From Saccharopolyspora rhizosphaerae (lineage in GTDB: Bacteria > Actinomycetota > Actinomycetes > Mycobacteriales > Pseudonocardiaceae), in assembly GCF_003931915.1 (NCBI RefSeq), contig NZ_RSAA01000008.1, forward strand, positions 62,001-126,000: a DNA stretch of 64,000 nt, read 5' to 3'. The notes beneath the pieces were generated by a model. It saw only the letters and a list, made by a program, of their open reading frames with translations. It did not search any database and was not told the DNA's origin. The first letter of the stretch is position 1, and each line of letters starts with the position of its first letter. A program made the position numbers and the translations under genes. Shown one piece after another: positions 18,345 to 27,505 of the stretch.

Positions 18345-20018
18345 ATGGCAGAAGCGACCTTCGATGTCGTCGTGGTCGGCTCCGGCGCCGCCGGCATGAC
18401 CGCCGCGATCGCCGCGGCGGACCGGGGGCTGTCGGCGGTGGTCGTGGAGAAGGACCGCTACTTCGGCGGTTCCACCGCACGCTCCGGCGGTGCCGTCTGG
18501 GCCCCGTACAACGAGGTGTTGCGGCGCGCGAAGTCCGGCGACAGCCCGGACAAGGCCGCGGCGTACCTGCAGAACCTGATCGGCGACGAGATCGCCGAAG
18601 ACCGCCGAGCAACGCTGCTGTCCTACGGACCCGAGATGGTCTCGCTGGTGCTGCGCCGCACCCCGATGAAGCTGAAGTGGATCCCCGGCTACTCCGACTA
18701 CTACCCGGAAACACCCGGTGGACTTCCGAGGGGTCGTTCGCTGGAACCGAAGCCGTTCAACGGCAAGCTGCTCGGGGACGAACTGGCCAACCTGCAACCG
18801 CCGTACCTGCCCGCGCCGGCCGGGATCACGGTGACCGCGGCCGAGTACAAGTGGATGAACCTCATCGCCCGCCACCCGCGCGGCGTGTTCACCTCCGCCA
18901 AGGTCGGGTTGCGCCGGGTGATCTCGCTGGCGACCAAGCGCCCGCTGCTGGCACTGGGCCAAGCGCTGGCCGCGGGTCTGCGGGCGGGGCTGCTGCGCGC
19001 CGACGTGCCGGTGTGGCTCAACACCCCGCTGACCGAGCTGCACGTCGAGGACGGCGCGGTCACCGGTGTCCTCGTGCAGCGCGGCGACGAGGAGGTGCTC
19101 GTCCGCGCGCGGCACGGCGTCATCATGGCGGCCGGCGGTTTCGAGAAGAACGAGCGGATGCGCAAGCAGTTCCAGCGCGAACCGATCGGCACCGACTGGA
19201 CCGTGGGCGCCGAGTCCAACACCGGCGACGGCATCGAAGCCGGTCAGCGCGCGGGCGCCGACGTGGACCTGATGGACGACGCGTGGTGGGGGCCCTCGAT
19301 CCCGCTGCCCCGCGGCCCGTACTTCTGCCTGTCGGAGCGCAACCTCCCCGGTTCGATCATCGTCAACGCCGCCGGTGAGCGGTACGTCAACGAGGCGACC
19401 CCGTACGTCGACGCGGTGCACGCGATGTACCGCGGGCACGAGACCGGCGTCTCGCACATCCCGTCGTGGCTGGTCGCCGATCAGCGGTACCGCAACAACT
19501 ACACCTTCGCGGGCCTGCCGCCGCGGCAGCGCTTCCCCGGCCGCTGGTACAAGGCCGGGATCGTGCACAGCGCGAGCACGCTCGAAGAACTCGCCGCCAA
19601 GATCGAGGTCCCGGCCGACCAGCTGCGCGCGACCGTGCAGCGCTTCAACGGTTTCGCGGAGAACGGTGTCGACGAGGACTTCCACCGCGGCGACAGCGCC
19701 TACGACCGCTACTACGGCGATCCCCGGTTGCCGAACCCGAGCCTGGCACCGCTCGAGGTCGCGCCCTTCCACGCGGTGCAGATCGTGCCCGGGGACCTGG
19801 GCACGAAGGGCGGGCTGCGCACCGACGCCCGGGCCCGGGTGCTGCGCGAGGACGGCACGACCATCCCCGGCCTGTACGCGGCGGGGAACGCGAGCGCGGC
19901 GGTGATGGGGTCGACCTACGCCGGCGCGGGCGCGACGATCGGACCGGCGATGACCTTCGGGTACGTGGCCGTCCTGGACATCGCGGACCGGGCGGAGGAC
20001 CGGGCTGCCTCGAACTGA
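18345..20018 (+). CDS. kstD: 3-ketosteroid Delta1-dehydrogenase KstD
   Basis: The 557-residue flavoenzyme introduces the 1,2 double bond into ring A of 3-ketosteroids. The FAD motif is G12-S-G-A-A-G17 and the second FAD site is GLYAAGNASAAVMGSTYAGA near the C-terminus, carrying the tyrosine that assists keto-enol catalysis. Further family tyrosines lie in SDYYPETPGG and TPYVDAVHAMY. GGAGG five bases upstream selects ATG 18345 over GTG 18339. It heads kstD-echA19-unknown-fadD on the plus strand, behind two KstR boxes. Confidence 0.95.
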   Translation: MAEATFDVVVVGSGAAGMTAAIAAADRGLSAVVVEKDRYFGGSTARSGGAVWAPYNEVLRRAKSGDSPDKAAAYLQNLIGDEIAEDRRATLLSYGPEMVSLVLRRTPMKLKWIPGYSDYYPETPGGLPRGRSLEPKPFNGKLLGDELANLQPPYLPAPAGITVTAAEYKWMNLIARHPRGVFTSAKVGLRRVISLATKRPLLALGQALAAGLRAGLLRADVPVWLNTPLTELHVEDGAVTGVLVQRGDEEVLVRARHGVIMAAGGFEKNERMRKQFQREPIGTDWTVGAESNTGDGIEAGQRAGADVDLMDDAWWGPSIPLPRGPYFCLSERNLPGSIIVNAAGERYVNEATPYVDAVHAMYRGHETGVSHIPSWLVADQRYRNNYTFAGLPPRQRFPGRWYKAGIVHSASTLEELAAKIEVPADQLRATVQRFNGFAENGVDEDFHRGDSAYDRYYGDPRLPNPSLAPLEVAPFHAVQIVPGDLGTKGGLRTDARARVLREDGTTIPGLYAAGNASAAVMGSTYAGAGATIGPAMTFGYVAVLDIADRAEDRAASN

Positions 20019-20072
20019 CCTACGGATGTCGATCACGGGCGGTCCCGCGGCCGCCCCGAGTGTGGAGGCGGG

Positions 20073-20876
20073 ATGACCTCGACGGAGACCGAGCAGCCGC
20101 ATTGCCTCGTGGAACAGCGGGGTGGCGTGCTGGTGGTGACGATGAACCGCCCGGAGGCCAAGAACGCGCTGTCCGGCGAGATGATCAAGATCATGGTCGA
20201 GGCCTGGGACCGGGTCGACAACGACCCGGACATCCGGGCCTGCGTGCTCACCGGGGCGGGCGGGGCGTTCTGCGCCGGCGCGGACCTGAAGAGCATGAGC
20301 AACAACCACCCCGGCGACCAGCACTCGCAGGGGTCGTTCAACCCCGCCAAGATCGAGGGCCTGCTCAAGGGCCGTCGGCTGACCAAACCGCTGATCGCCG
20401 CCGTGGAGGGACCCGCCATCGCGGGCGGCACCGAGATCCTGCAGGCCACCGACATCCGCGTCGCCGGGGAGAGCGCCCGCTTCGGCGTCTCCGAACCGCG
20501 CTGGGGCCTGTTCCCGCTGGGCGGCTCGGCGGTGCGGCTGACGCGCCAGATCCCCTACACCGTGGCCGCCGACCTGCTGCTGACCGGACGTCACATCAAG
20601 GCACCCGAAGCCAAGGAGCTCGGGCTCGTCGGCCACGTCGTGCCGGACGGGACCGCGCTGGACAAGGCGCTGGAGCTCGGCGAGATGATCGCCGCCAACG
20701 GGCCGCTGGCCGTGCAGGCGATCCTGCGCACCATCCGGGAGACCGAGGCGATCCCGGAGGAAGAGGCGTTCGCCATCGAAGCCCAGCACGGCATCGGGGT
20801 CTTCATGAGCGACGACGCCAAGGAAGGCCCGCGGGCCTTCGCGGAGAAGCGCAAGCCGAACTTCCAGGGCAAGTGA
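20073..20876 (+). CDS. echA19: steroid enoyl-CoA hydratase EchA19
   Basis: The 267-residue crotonase-family protein closely follows M. tuberculosis EchA19 (Rv3516), for example in [19 protein letters not shown] and [16 protein letters not shown]. The oxyanion-hole segments are AFCAGADLK and [11 protein letters not shown], and the catalytic Glu is expected in EPRWGLFP. EchA19 hydrates long steroid side-chain enoyl-CoA intermediates. GGAGG precedes the ATG. The 54-bp gap after kstD suggests a shared transcript. Confidence 0.93.
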   Translation: MTSTETEQPHCLVEQRGGVLVVTMNRPEAKNALSGEMIKIMVEAWDRVDNDPDIRACVLTGAGGAFCAGADLKSMSNNHPGDQHSQGSFNPAKIEGLLKGRRLTKPLIAAVEGPAIAGGTEILQATDIRVAGESARFGVSEPRWGLFPLGGSAVRLTRQIPYTVAADLLLTGRHIKAPEAKELGLVGHVVPDGTALDKALELGEMIAANGPLAVQAILRTIRETEAIPEEEAFAIEAQHGIGVFMSDDAKEGPRAFAEKRKPNFQGK

Positions 20877-20959
20877 TCGCCTGATCGGTCCAGCAGCACC
20901 GGGACCGGCCACCCGTCGTTGCAGAGTCGGACGTCCCCGCACTGTCGCGAGGTGCACGC

Positions 20960-22177
20960 ATGTCGAATCGGTACGCAACACTGCCCCGGTCCCGGTTGGC
21001 CGCGCTGTTGCCGGAACTGCTGCTGGCGGGCCAGCTCATCGACCGGTCCGCGATGGCGTGGTGCATCTCGTCGTTCGGGCGCGAGGAGATGACCCGGATC
21101 GCCATCGAGGAGTGGATGGCGGCCAGCCCGATCTACACCCGCCGGATGCAGCGCGCGCTGGGCTACACCGGCGACGACGTGGTGACGATCTTCAAGGGCC
21201 TGCAGCTCGACATCGGCGCTCCGCCGCAGTTCATGGACTTCCGCTACACCGTGCACGACCGGTGGCGCGGCGAGTTCCACCTGGACCACTGCGGTGCGCT
21301 GATGGACGTCGAGCCGATGGGCGAGCGCTACGTGCGGGCGATGTGCCACGACATCGAGGACCCGACCTTCGACGCCACCGCGGTGGCCACCAACCCGAAG
21401 GCGCAGGTGCGGCCGGTGCACCGCCCGCCGCGGACGCCGGCCGACCGGCACCCGCACTGCGCGTGGACGGTGGTCATCGACGACGCCCACCCCCCGGTCT
21501 CACCAAGCGAGGACTGCGTGGCGCTGCAGGAGTCGCGCGCGGCCAGCCTGCCTCTCGCCGAGATCGACCCGTCCGAGGGCGGGCGTGGCGACTACTCCGG
21601 GCCGCTGCTCAGCGACCTGGACTTCGCGGACTTCAGCCGGTCGGCCCTGGTGCGGATGGCCGACGAGGTCTGCCTGCAGATGCACCTGCTCAACCTCGGT
21701 TTCGTGCGAGCGGTCTCGCGGCGGACCGCTGATCCGCGGGAGATCTGCACCAAGCAGCTGGTCGGCATCGCCGGCGTGGCGGCCGAACGCATCCACCGCG
21801 CGCTCGAGCTGCCCGGCGGGGTGGAAGGCGCGCTGCGGGTGCTGGAGCTGCACCCGCTGCTGAACCCGGCGAACTACGTCCTCGCGTCCCGGGAGCGTGA
21901 TGCGCTCACCGTGCGGCCCGGCCCGGCGCACGAGGACGGGGCCTGGATCTCGTTGTGCGGTCCCGGTTCGACCGCTCCGCTGCAAGCCGCGGTCCGTGCG
22001 GTCGACCCGCGGCTCGACGTCGTCGTCGACGGCACCTCGGACGCCTGGACCGCGCGTGTGGTGGCCGGTGCCGAGCCCGCCGAGGAGTTCGACGAGGTCG
22101 CCGTGACGCGGATCAGCACCGGGTCGACCTTCACCTTCCAGCCGAGGAAGTCCCTCCCCATCACGCCCGTCCGCTGA
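20960..22177 (+). CDS. uncharacterised 405-residue protein
   Basis: I do not recognise this with certainty. The first 170 residues contain FHLDHCGAL, VRAMCHDIEDPTFDATA and RPVHRPPR, a pattern I associate with proteins distantly like L-2-amino-thiazoline-4-carboxylate hydrolases, with conserved His and Cys. The rest has no clear motif. There is no signal peptide or membrane segment. GAGGTG precedes the ATG. It sits between echA19 and a FadD, the place held by Rv3517 in M. tuberculosis, so it may be part of side-chain degradation. Confidence 0.75.
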   Translation: MSNRYATLPRSRLAALLPELLLAGQLIDRSAMAWCISSFGREEMTRIAIEEWMAASPIYTRRMQRALGYTGDDVVTIFKGLQLDIGAPPQFMDFRYTVHDRWRGEFHLDHCGALMDVEPMGERYVRAMCHDIEDPTFDATAVATNPKAQVRPVHRPPRTPADRHPHCAWTVVIDDAHPPVSPSEDCVALQESRAASLPLAEIDPSEGGRGDYSGPLLSDLDFADFSRSALVRMADEVCLQMHLLNLGFVRAVSRRTADPREICTKQLVGIAGVAAERIHRALELPGGVEGALRVLELHPLLNPANYVLASRERDALTVRPGPAHEDGAWISLCGPGSTAPLQAAVRAVDPRLDVVVDGTSDAWTARVVAGAEPAEEFDEVAVTRISTGSTFTFQPRKSLPITPVR

Positions 22178-22188
22178 GGAGCTCACAC

Positions 22189-23844
22189 ATGCCGCGAACG
22201 AGCTTCACCCTCTCCACCGTCTTCCGGACCGTCGCCCGGGCGGTTCCCGACCAGGAGGTCCTGGTCTGGGGCGATCGGCGGTTCAGCTACGCCGAGCTCG
22301 ACCAGCGCATCGACGGCGTCGCGCACCACCTCACCGCGCAGGGCCTGGGCTGCCACACCCCGCGCGACCGCCTCGCCGGGCACGAGTCCGGTCAGCACCA
22401 CGTGGGCCTGTACCTGCACAACTGCAACGAGTACTTGGAAGCGCTGGTCGGCGCGCTGCGCGCTCGCGCGGTGCCGTTCAACGTCAACTACCGGTACGTG
22501 GCCGAGGAGCTGCTGCACCTGTTCCTGGACGCCGGCACCGAAGCGCTGGTGTTCCACTCCGCCTTCGCCCCGCAGGTCGCCCAGATCCGCGACCGGTTGC
22601 CGAGGCTGCGGGTGCTCATCCAGGTGGCCGACGACAGCGGCAACGCGCTGCTGCCCGGCGCGGTGCCCTACGGGTCCATCGTGGACACATCGGTTCCCGC
22701 CGTGGTCCCCGAACCCAGCGGTGACGACGTGTACATGCTCTACACCGGCGGCACGACCGGCATGCCGAAGGGCGTGCTGTGGCGGCAGCACGACGCCTAC
22801 GTCAGCGCCATGGGCGGCACGCCGTTCGGCAGCTCTGAGCCTTACCGCTCCTACGACCAGATCGCCGAGGCCGCGGCGGCCGGTGGCGGCGGCATGCGGC
22901 TGATCATGACCGCGCCGTTCATGCACGGCGCCGCGCAGTGGTCGACCTTCCACATGATCACCCAGGGCGGGGCGATCGTGCTGCCCCGGGACGCCACCCG
23001 CCTGGACTGGCCGGACGTCCTGCGGACCGTCGAGCGGGAGCGGGTGGTGAGCATCCCGGTCGTCGGTGATGCGATGGCCAGGCCGTTGGCGGCGGAGCTG
23101 GAGCGCGGTGACTACGACCTCTCCGGTGTCTTCGCGGTGCAGAACGGTGGCGCTCCGCTGAGCCCGGCGGTGCGCGCCCGGCTGCAGGAACAGCTGCCGC
23201 ACGTGCTGTTCGTCGACACCGTGGGGTCCTCGGAGACGGGCATCCAGATGAGCCAGGTCGCCGACGGCGACGCCGCTGAGCCCGGCGTGTTCACCCCGGA
23301 CGCCGACACCACGGTCCTCGACGACGACCTCACCCGTGAGCTCTCACCCGGCGACGGGCAGGGCTGGCTGGCCCGGCACGGCCTGGTGCCGCTGGGCTAC
23401 CTCGGTGACGCCGACAAGACCGCCCGCACCTTCCCGGTCGTCGACGGGAAGCGGTACAGCGTCCCCGGCGACCGCGCGATCCGCCTGGAGGACGGGCGCA
23501 TCCAGCTGCTCGGCCGGCAGAGCATCACCATCAACTCCGGCGGCGAGAAGATCTTCGCCGAGGAGGTCGAGCGCGCCGTCGCCGCACACCCCGCGATCGC
23601 CGACGTCATCGTCACCGGCCGACCTTCCGAACGCTGGGGCAGCGAAGTGGTCGCCATCGTGGAACTCCTGGAACAGCACGAGGTCTCGGACGAGGAGCTG
23701 CTCGTCGAGGCCGCGCGCCACGTGGCCCGCTACAAGCTCCCCAAGGCCATCATCCGGGTCCCCCAGGTCCAGCGCTCCCCCAGCGGCAAAGCCGACTACC
23801 GCTGGGCCCGCGACCAAGCCACCACCCCCACCCCCACAACCTGA
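22189..23844 (+). CDS. FadD19-like acyl-CoA synthetase
   Basis: The 551-residue AMP-forming ligase has the P-loop YTGGTTGMPKGVLWR, the adenylate motif GSSETG, and the C-terminal lid with SPSGKADYRW carrying the catalytic lysine. It resembles FadD19 but is clearly a separate paralogue of the gene at 25.7 kb. An unusual extra segment of about 16 residues (HTPRDRLAGHESGQHHV) interrupts the normal GVGPGDHVG region near residue 50. GAGGAG precedes the ATG 11 bp after the previous stop. A sterol side-chain acid is the likely substrate type. Confidence 0.9.
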   Translation: MPRTSFTLSTVFRTVARAVPDQEVLVWGDRRFSYAELDQRIDGVAHHLTAQGLGCHTPRDRLAGHESGQHHVGLYLHNCNEYLEALVGALRARAVPFNVNYRYVAEELLHLFLDAGTEALVFHSAFAPQVAQIRDRLPRLRVLIQVADDSGNALLPGAVPYGSIVDTSVPAVVPEPSGDDVYMLYTGGTTGMPKGVLWRQHDAYVSAMGGTPFGSSEPYRSYDQIAEAAAAGGGGMRLIMTAPFMHGAAQWSTFHMITQGGAIVLPRDATRLDWPDVLRTVERERVVSIPVVGDAMARPLAAELERGDYDLSGVFAVQNGGAPLSPAVRARLQEQLPHVLFVDTVGSSETGIQMSQVADGDAAEPGVFTPDADTTVLDDDLTRELSPGDGQGWLARHGLVPLGYLGDADKTARTFPVVDGKRYSVPGDRAIRLEDGRIQLLGRQSITINSGGEKIFAEEVERAVAAHPAIADVIVTGRPSERWGSEVVAIVELLEQHEVSDEELLVEAARHVARYKLPKAIIRVPQVQRSPSGKADYRWARDQATTPTPTT

Positions 23845-24021
23845 CCCACGGAAACCCCACTCAGCCCCTTCCACCGAGCTTCCCCACCACTGACCACTGG
23901 CCTCTCGTCACTGGCCGCCAACCTCTTCCCACTGGACCTCCCCACCTCCTAGCCCGGCATCCGGACCAGCACCGAAACCCCCGGCACCCCTGCTGGCCCT
24001 CACCCAACTCGGCAGCCACCT

Positions 24022-24081
24022 CCGAACTCCCGCGAAGTTCGATCCCCAAGAAAACCTTCGAACTTCCCGCGAAGTTCGACG
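24022..24081. repeat. two palindromic REP-like units
   Basis: CCGAACTCCCGCGAAGTTCG and TTCGAACTTCCCGCGAAGTT lie 35 bp apart. Both belong to the GAACTTCGCGCGAAGTTC family seen at several intergenic places here. The rest of the 640-bp gap 23845-24484 holds only the tandem repeat and terminator listed next. Confidence 0.75.
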
Positions 24082-24198
24082 TTCTCCGCCGCGGGTCGCA
24101 GGAATCGGAGTGCGGGCTCGAGGTCTTGGGGACTCGAGGTCTTGAGTTCTCGAGAGGCGTGGCTCGGGGGAGGGGCTCAGGGCCTCGGGTGGTCCGGC

Positions 24199-24302
24199 TC
24201 GGGTGAGGTGCGCGGGGCCGCGGGTTGGTGCGAATCGGGTGAGGTGCGCGGGGCCGCGGGTTGGTGCGAATCGGGTGAGGTGCGCGGGGCCGCGGGTTGG
24301 TC
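24199..24302 (+). repeat. 36-bp tandem repeat, almost three units
   Basis: The unit beginning TCGGGTGAGGTGCGCGGGGC occurs exactly at 24199-24234 and 24235-24270, then partially at 24271-24301. The period is a multiple of three, which keeps frames open, but no real gene is seen. Suitable as a variable-number locus. Confidence 0.9.
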
Positions 24303-24442
24303 GCCCACTCGGGAGTCCCGGGTGGTGCGGCTCGGGGGTGGGGCTTCGTGAGGTGTTGCTCGGGTGGGGCCTTCGATGGGTGTGGTCAGGGCTGTCGGCC
24401 TTGTTCCAGTGGCTTGCGGTCCGTGGTGTGGGCGCGCGTGTC

Positions 24443-24474
24443 GGAGCCCTCTCCCGGGTGTGGGAGAGGGCTCC
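24443..24474 (-). terminator. hairpin terminator after the nitronate monooxygenase-like gene
   Basis: GGAGCCCTCTCCC (24443-24455) pairs perfectly with 24462-24474 around a 6-base loop, 11 bp past the stop of the minus-strand gene. Confidence 0.8.
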
Positions 24475-24484
24475 TGGGGGGGAC

Positions 24485-25588
24485 TCAGCGGAGCTTGTCG
24501 AGGCGGGTGAAGGTGTCGTCGACCTCTCGGAGGAGGTCGTTGAAGACCTCGGCGACCGGACGGACCTCGTTCATGCGGCCGACGATCTGGCCGACCGGCA
24601 TCGACACCGCCTGCGGGTCGTGGGCGCGCATCATCCGCTGGTGGGCCTCGCTGACGAGGATGTTCTGCAGCGGCATCGGAAGCGGTTGCGGCGCGTCGGG
24701 CTCGGCCCAGGCCTCGGTCCACTTGGTCTTGAGCAACCGGGCCGGCTTGCCGGTGTAGATGCGGGAGCGGACGGTGTCACTGGAATCGGCTGCCAGCAGC
24801 GCTTCTTGGGTCACCGAGTCGCCCATCGTCATGGCGTACTCCGCCGTGGTCAGCCAGTACGAGCCCATCCACGCGCCCGAGGCGCCCAGCGCGAGCGCAG
24901 CGGCGATCTGCCGGCCGCTGCCGATGCCGCCGGCCGCGAGGACCGGGGCGCGGGAACCGATCGCGTCCACGATCTCCGGAACCAGCACCATCGTCGCGAT
25001 CTCACCGGTGTGCCCACCGGCTTCGTGGCCCTGGGCCACGACGATGTCCACGCCGTTGTCGACGTGCCGCACAGCGTGCTCGGCCTTGCCCGCCAGCGCC
25101 GCGACCAGCACGTCGTGCGAGTGGGCCTGCTCGATGATGTCCACCGGCGGCGAACCCAGCGCGTTGGCGATCAGCGAGATGCGGTGCCGCAGCGCCACGT
25201 CGACGTGCGAGCGGGCGACCGAGTGCAGCCACCCCAGCACGCCGCCCCGCTCCTGCTCGTCCTCGGGCAGCTCCGGGACGCCGAGGTCGTCGAGCGTGCG
25301 ATTGACGAACTCCCGGTGCTCGGCGGGGATCAGCGAGTCCAGGTCGACCTGGGAGCCCTCGGTCGGGATCTTGGCCGGCATCACGACGTCGACGCCGTAG
25401 GGCTTGCCGTCGGTGTTGGCGTCCATCCAGTCCAGCACGCGGTCGAGCTCGTCGGGGTCGTTGAAGCGCACGCACCCCAGCACGCCGAGCCCACCGGCCT
25501 TGCTCACCGCAGCCGCGACGTGCTCGGACGGGGTGAAGGCGACGACCGGGTGCTCGATCCCGAGCGTGTCGCACAGCGGAGTTCGCAT
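24485..25588 (-). CDS. nitronate monooxygenase/2-nitropropane dioxygenase-like flavoprotein
   Basis: The 367-residue TIM-barrel flavoprotein begins MRTPLCDTLGIEHPVV and has the FMN-binding GVDIVVAQGHEAGGHTG and VLAAGGIGSGRQIAAALALGA. The same family includes IpdC at 62 kb, which starts similarly (LRTPLCDLTGVRHPVV), but this protein lacks the IpdC C-terminal sequence. It lies 119 bp downstream of fadD19 on the same strand and ends at a hairpin, so it is probably in the fadD19 transcript. Possible roles are double-bond reduction or oxidation of a sterol intermediate. Confidence 0.83.
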   Translation of the reverse strand: MRTPLCDTLGIEHPVVAFTPSEHVAAAVSKAGGLGVLGCVRFNDPDELDRVLDWMDANTDGKPYGVDVVMPAKIPTEGSQVDLDSLIPAEHREFVNRTLDDLGVPELPEDEQERGGVLGWLHSVARSHVDVALRHRISLIANALGSPPVDIIEQAHSHDVLVAALAGKAEHAVRHVDNGVDIVVAQGHEAGGHTGEIATMVLVPEIVDAIGSRAPVLAAGGIGSGRQIAAALALGASGAWMGSYWLTTAEYAMTMGDSVTQEALLAADSSDTVRSRIYTGKPARLLKTKWTEAWAEPDAPQPLPMPLQNILVSEAHQRMMRAHDPQAVSMPVGQIVGRMNEVRPVAEVFNDLLREVDDTFTRLDKLR

Positions 25589-25707
25589 CTCTTTCCTCTC
25601 GGAGGTTCGGGTGACTCGTCTTGCGTGGCGGGGTAGCGGACCCGCAGCGGTGCCGGTTGTTCAGGCGCGAAGACGAAGGCCCCGCCACTCGCGCACGGCG
25701 ATGGCGC

Positions 25708-27348
25708 TCAGCGGGCGGCGGACTTGCGCGTGGGGTCGTTGACTTCCGCGGGCGCGTGGGTCTCGGTGTGCTTGCGGGCCCACGGGTAGTCGGGCTTGCC
25801 GCTGGGCGACCGGGTGATCTGCTCGACGATCCACAGGCTGCGCGGCACCTTGTAGCCGGCGATGGAGTTGCGGGCGTGGGTGTCCAGGTCGGCGAGACTC
25901 GGCGTGGCTCCTTCGCGGGGCTGCACGAGCGCGGCGACCCGCTGGCCCATGCGCTCGTCGGGCACTCCGACGACGAGCACGTCGAAGACGTCCGGGTGCG
26001 ATTTGAGCGCGCTCTCCACCTCTTCGGGGAAGACCTTCTCGCCTCCGGTGTTGATGGACATGTTGCCGCGTCCGAGCAGGGTGACCGTGCCGTCGGCCTC
26101 CAGCCGCGCGTAGTCACCGGGCACGACGTAGCGCGTGCCGTTGACCTCGACGAACACCGAGGCGGACTTCTCCGGGTCCTTGTAGTAGCCCAGCGGCACG
26201 TGCCCGGACTTGGCCAGCCAGCCGACCTGCTCGGAACCCGGCTCGAGCGGGTTGTTGTCGTCGTCGATGACGATGAGCTTGCGGTCGGCGGTGACCCGCG
26301 GGCCTTCGCTCTGCACGCCGTCCTTGGTGACGATGCCGATACCGCCGAAACCGGTCTCCGAGGAGCCGATCGCGTCGGTGATCACCACGTTGGGCAGCGC
26401 GTCGAGGTACTGGTGCTTGACCGAGGTCGAGAACAGCGCGGCCGTCGAGGAGATCGCGATCACCGCCGAGGCGTCGTACCCGCCCTCGTGCAGGGCTTCG
26501 ATGAGCGGCCGGGCCATCGCGTCGCCGACGATCGCCAGCACGTTGACCTTGTTTCGCTCGACGGCCCGCCACACCTCGTGCGGGTCGAACTCGGGCACGA
26601 ACACCGTGGTGGCGCAGGCGAAGAGGTTGCCGAAGGTGGCCCACTGCGCCGCACCGTGGATGAACGGAGCCGCGGGGAGCCGGATCAGCCCGCCCTGCTC
26701 GGCACCCGTGCGCGCCAGTTCCCACTCGTCCTTGACGTACTCGCCGGTCATGAAGTCGATGCCACCGCCGAGGACGCGCCACACGTCCTCCTGCCGCCAC
26801 ATGACGCCCTTGGGCATGCCGGTGGTGCCGCCGGTGTAGAGCAGGTAGAGGTCGTCGGCGCTGCGCTCGGGGAAGTCGCGGTCGGCCCGCTGCGCGGCGA
26901 GCGCGGACTCGTACTCCACCCCGCCGTAGCGGGTGTGGTCGGCGTCCGAGCCGTCCTCGATCACTAGAACATGATTCAAATCGGGGACGTGCGGCAGCAC
27001 TTCGGCGACGTGGTCGCTGTAGCGCCTCTCGTGCACCAGCGCGACCATGTCCGCGTTGGAGAAGATGTACTGCAACTCGGCGGGCACGTACCGGTAGTTC
27101 ACGTTGATCGCGACCGCCCGCAGCTTGTACGCCGCGAGCATCGCCTCCAGCGCCTCGATGGAGTTCCTGGAGTACACGCCGATGTGCGCACCCGGCCCCA
27201 CGCCGTGGGCGGCGAGGTGGTGCGCCAGCCGGTTGGACCGCTCCTCCAGTTCCGAGAACGTCACCTGGCGTTCGCCGCAGACCACTGCGACGCGCTCAGG
27301 GACCAGGTCGACTGCGTGCTCGAAGAGATCTGCGATGTTGAGTGCCAC
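25708..27348 (-). CDS. fadD19: steroid-CoA ligase FadD19
   Basis: The 546-residue ligase follows M. tuberculosis FadD19 (Rv3515c) closely: MALNIADLFEHAVD at the N-terminus, LVHERRYSDHVAEVLP, the P-loop YTGGTTGMPKGVMWR, GSSETGFGG, and SPSGKPDYPWA at the catalytic lysine. FadD19 activates C26 acids of sterols and in Rhodococcus is needed for C24-branched side chains such as those of sitosterol and campesterol. A KstR box lies 11 bp upstream of the start, and another near-match is inside the gene at 26965. Confidence 0.93.
   Translation of the reverse strand: MALNIADLFEHAVDLVPERVAVVCGERQVTFSELEERSNRLAHHLAAHGVGPGAHIGVYSRNSIEALEAMLAAYKLRAVAINVNYRYVPAELQYIFSNADMVALVHERRYSDHVAEVLPHVPDLNHVLVIEDGSDADHTRYGGVEYESALAAQRADRDFPERSADDLYLLYTGGTTGMPKGVMWRQEDVWRVLGGGIDFMTGEYVKDEWELARTGAEQGGLIRLPAAPFIHGAAQWATFGNLFACATTVFVPEFDPHEVWRAVERNKVNVLAIVGDAMARPLIEALHEGGYDASAVIAISSTAALFSTSVKHQYLDALPNVVITDAIGSSETGFGGIGIVTKDGVQSEGPRVTADRKLIVIDDDNNPLEPGSEQVGWLAKSGHVPLGYYKDPEKSASVFVEVNGTRYVVPGDYARLEADGTVTLLGRGNMSINTGGEKVFPEEVESALKSHPDVFDVLVVGVPDERMGQRVAALVQPREGATPSLADLDTHARNSIAGYKVPRSLWIVEQITRSPSGKPDYPWARKHTETHAPAEVNDPTRKSAAR
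26965..26978. promoter_or_regulatory. possible intragenic KstR box in fadD19
   Basis: TAGAACATGATTCA differs from the consensus at one defined base (GAT for GTT). It lies about 125 codons into fadD19. The codons there are GAT TTG AAT CAT GTT CTA, unusually AT-rich for this genome. Confidence 0.45.
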
Positions 27349-27358
27349 TCGAAAAAAG

Positions 27359-27372
27359 TAGAACGTGTTATC
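27359..27372. promoter_or_regulatory. KstR box upstream of fadD19
   Basis: TAGAACGTGTTATC lacks only the final A of the consensus and lies 11 bp before the fadD19 start. Confidence 0.75.
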
Positions 27373-27448
27373 GCTTAAGACAAGGGTTGCGGAACGCGAC
27401 CGCGAAATGGGCGGTCCGCCATCCGGATCCCCCCGTGGGCAGCACGGA

Positions 27449-27487
27449 ACCGCGTGCGGCGGAGGGTGATCCGCCGCCGCACGCGGT
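27449..27487 (-). terminator. hairpin terminator of the second FadD gene
   Basis: ACCGCGTGCGGCGG (27449-27462) pairs perfectly with 27474-27487, 19 bp past the stop of the gene at 27506. It separates that gene from fadD19, both on the minus strand. Confidence 0.8.
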
Positions 27488-27505
27488 CGTGCGCGTCTGC
27501 GCAGC

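Noticed and set aside
17478..20981. A 1167-residue open frame on the minus strand
   Set aside because: It lies antisense to kshB, kstD and echA19, is rich in Arg/Val/Gly/His typical of shadow frames in GC-rich DNA, and has no family motif.
23845..24484. Possible CRISPR array, because of direct repeats near 24.2 kb
   Set aside because: The 36-bp units are head to tail with no spacers, and no cas genes are nearby; it is a simple tandem repeat.
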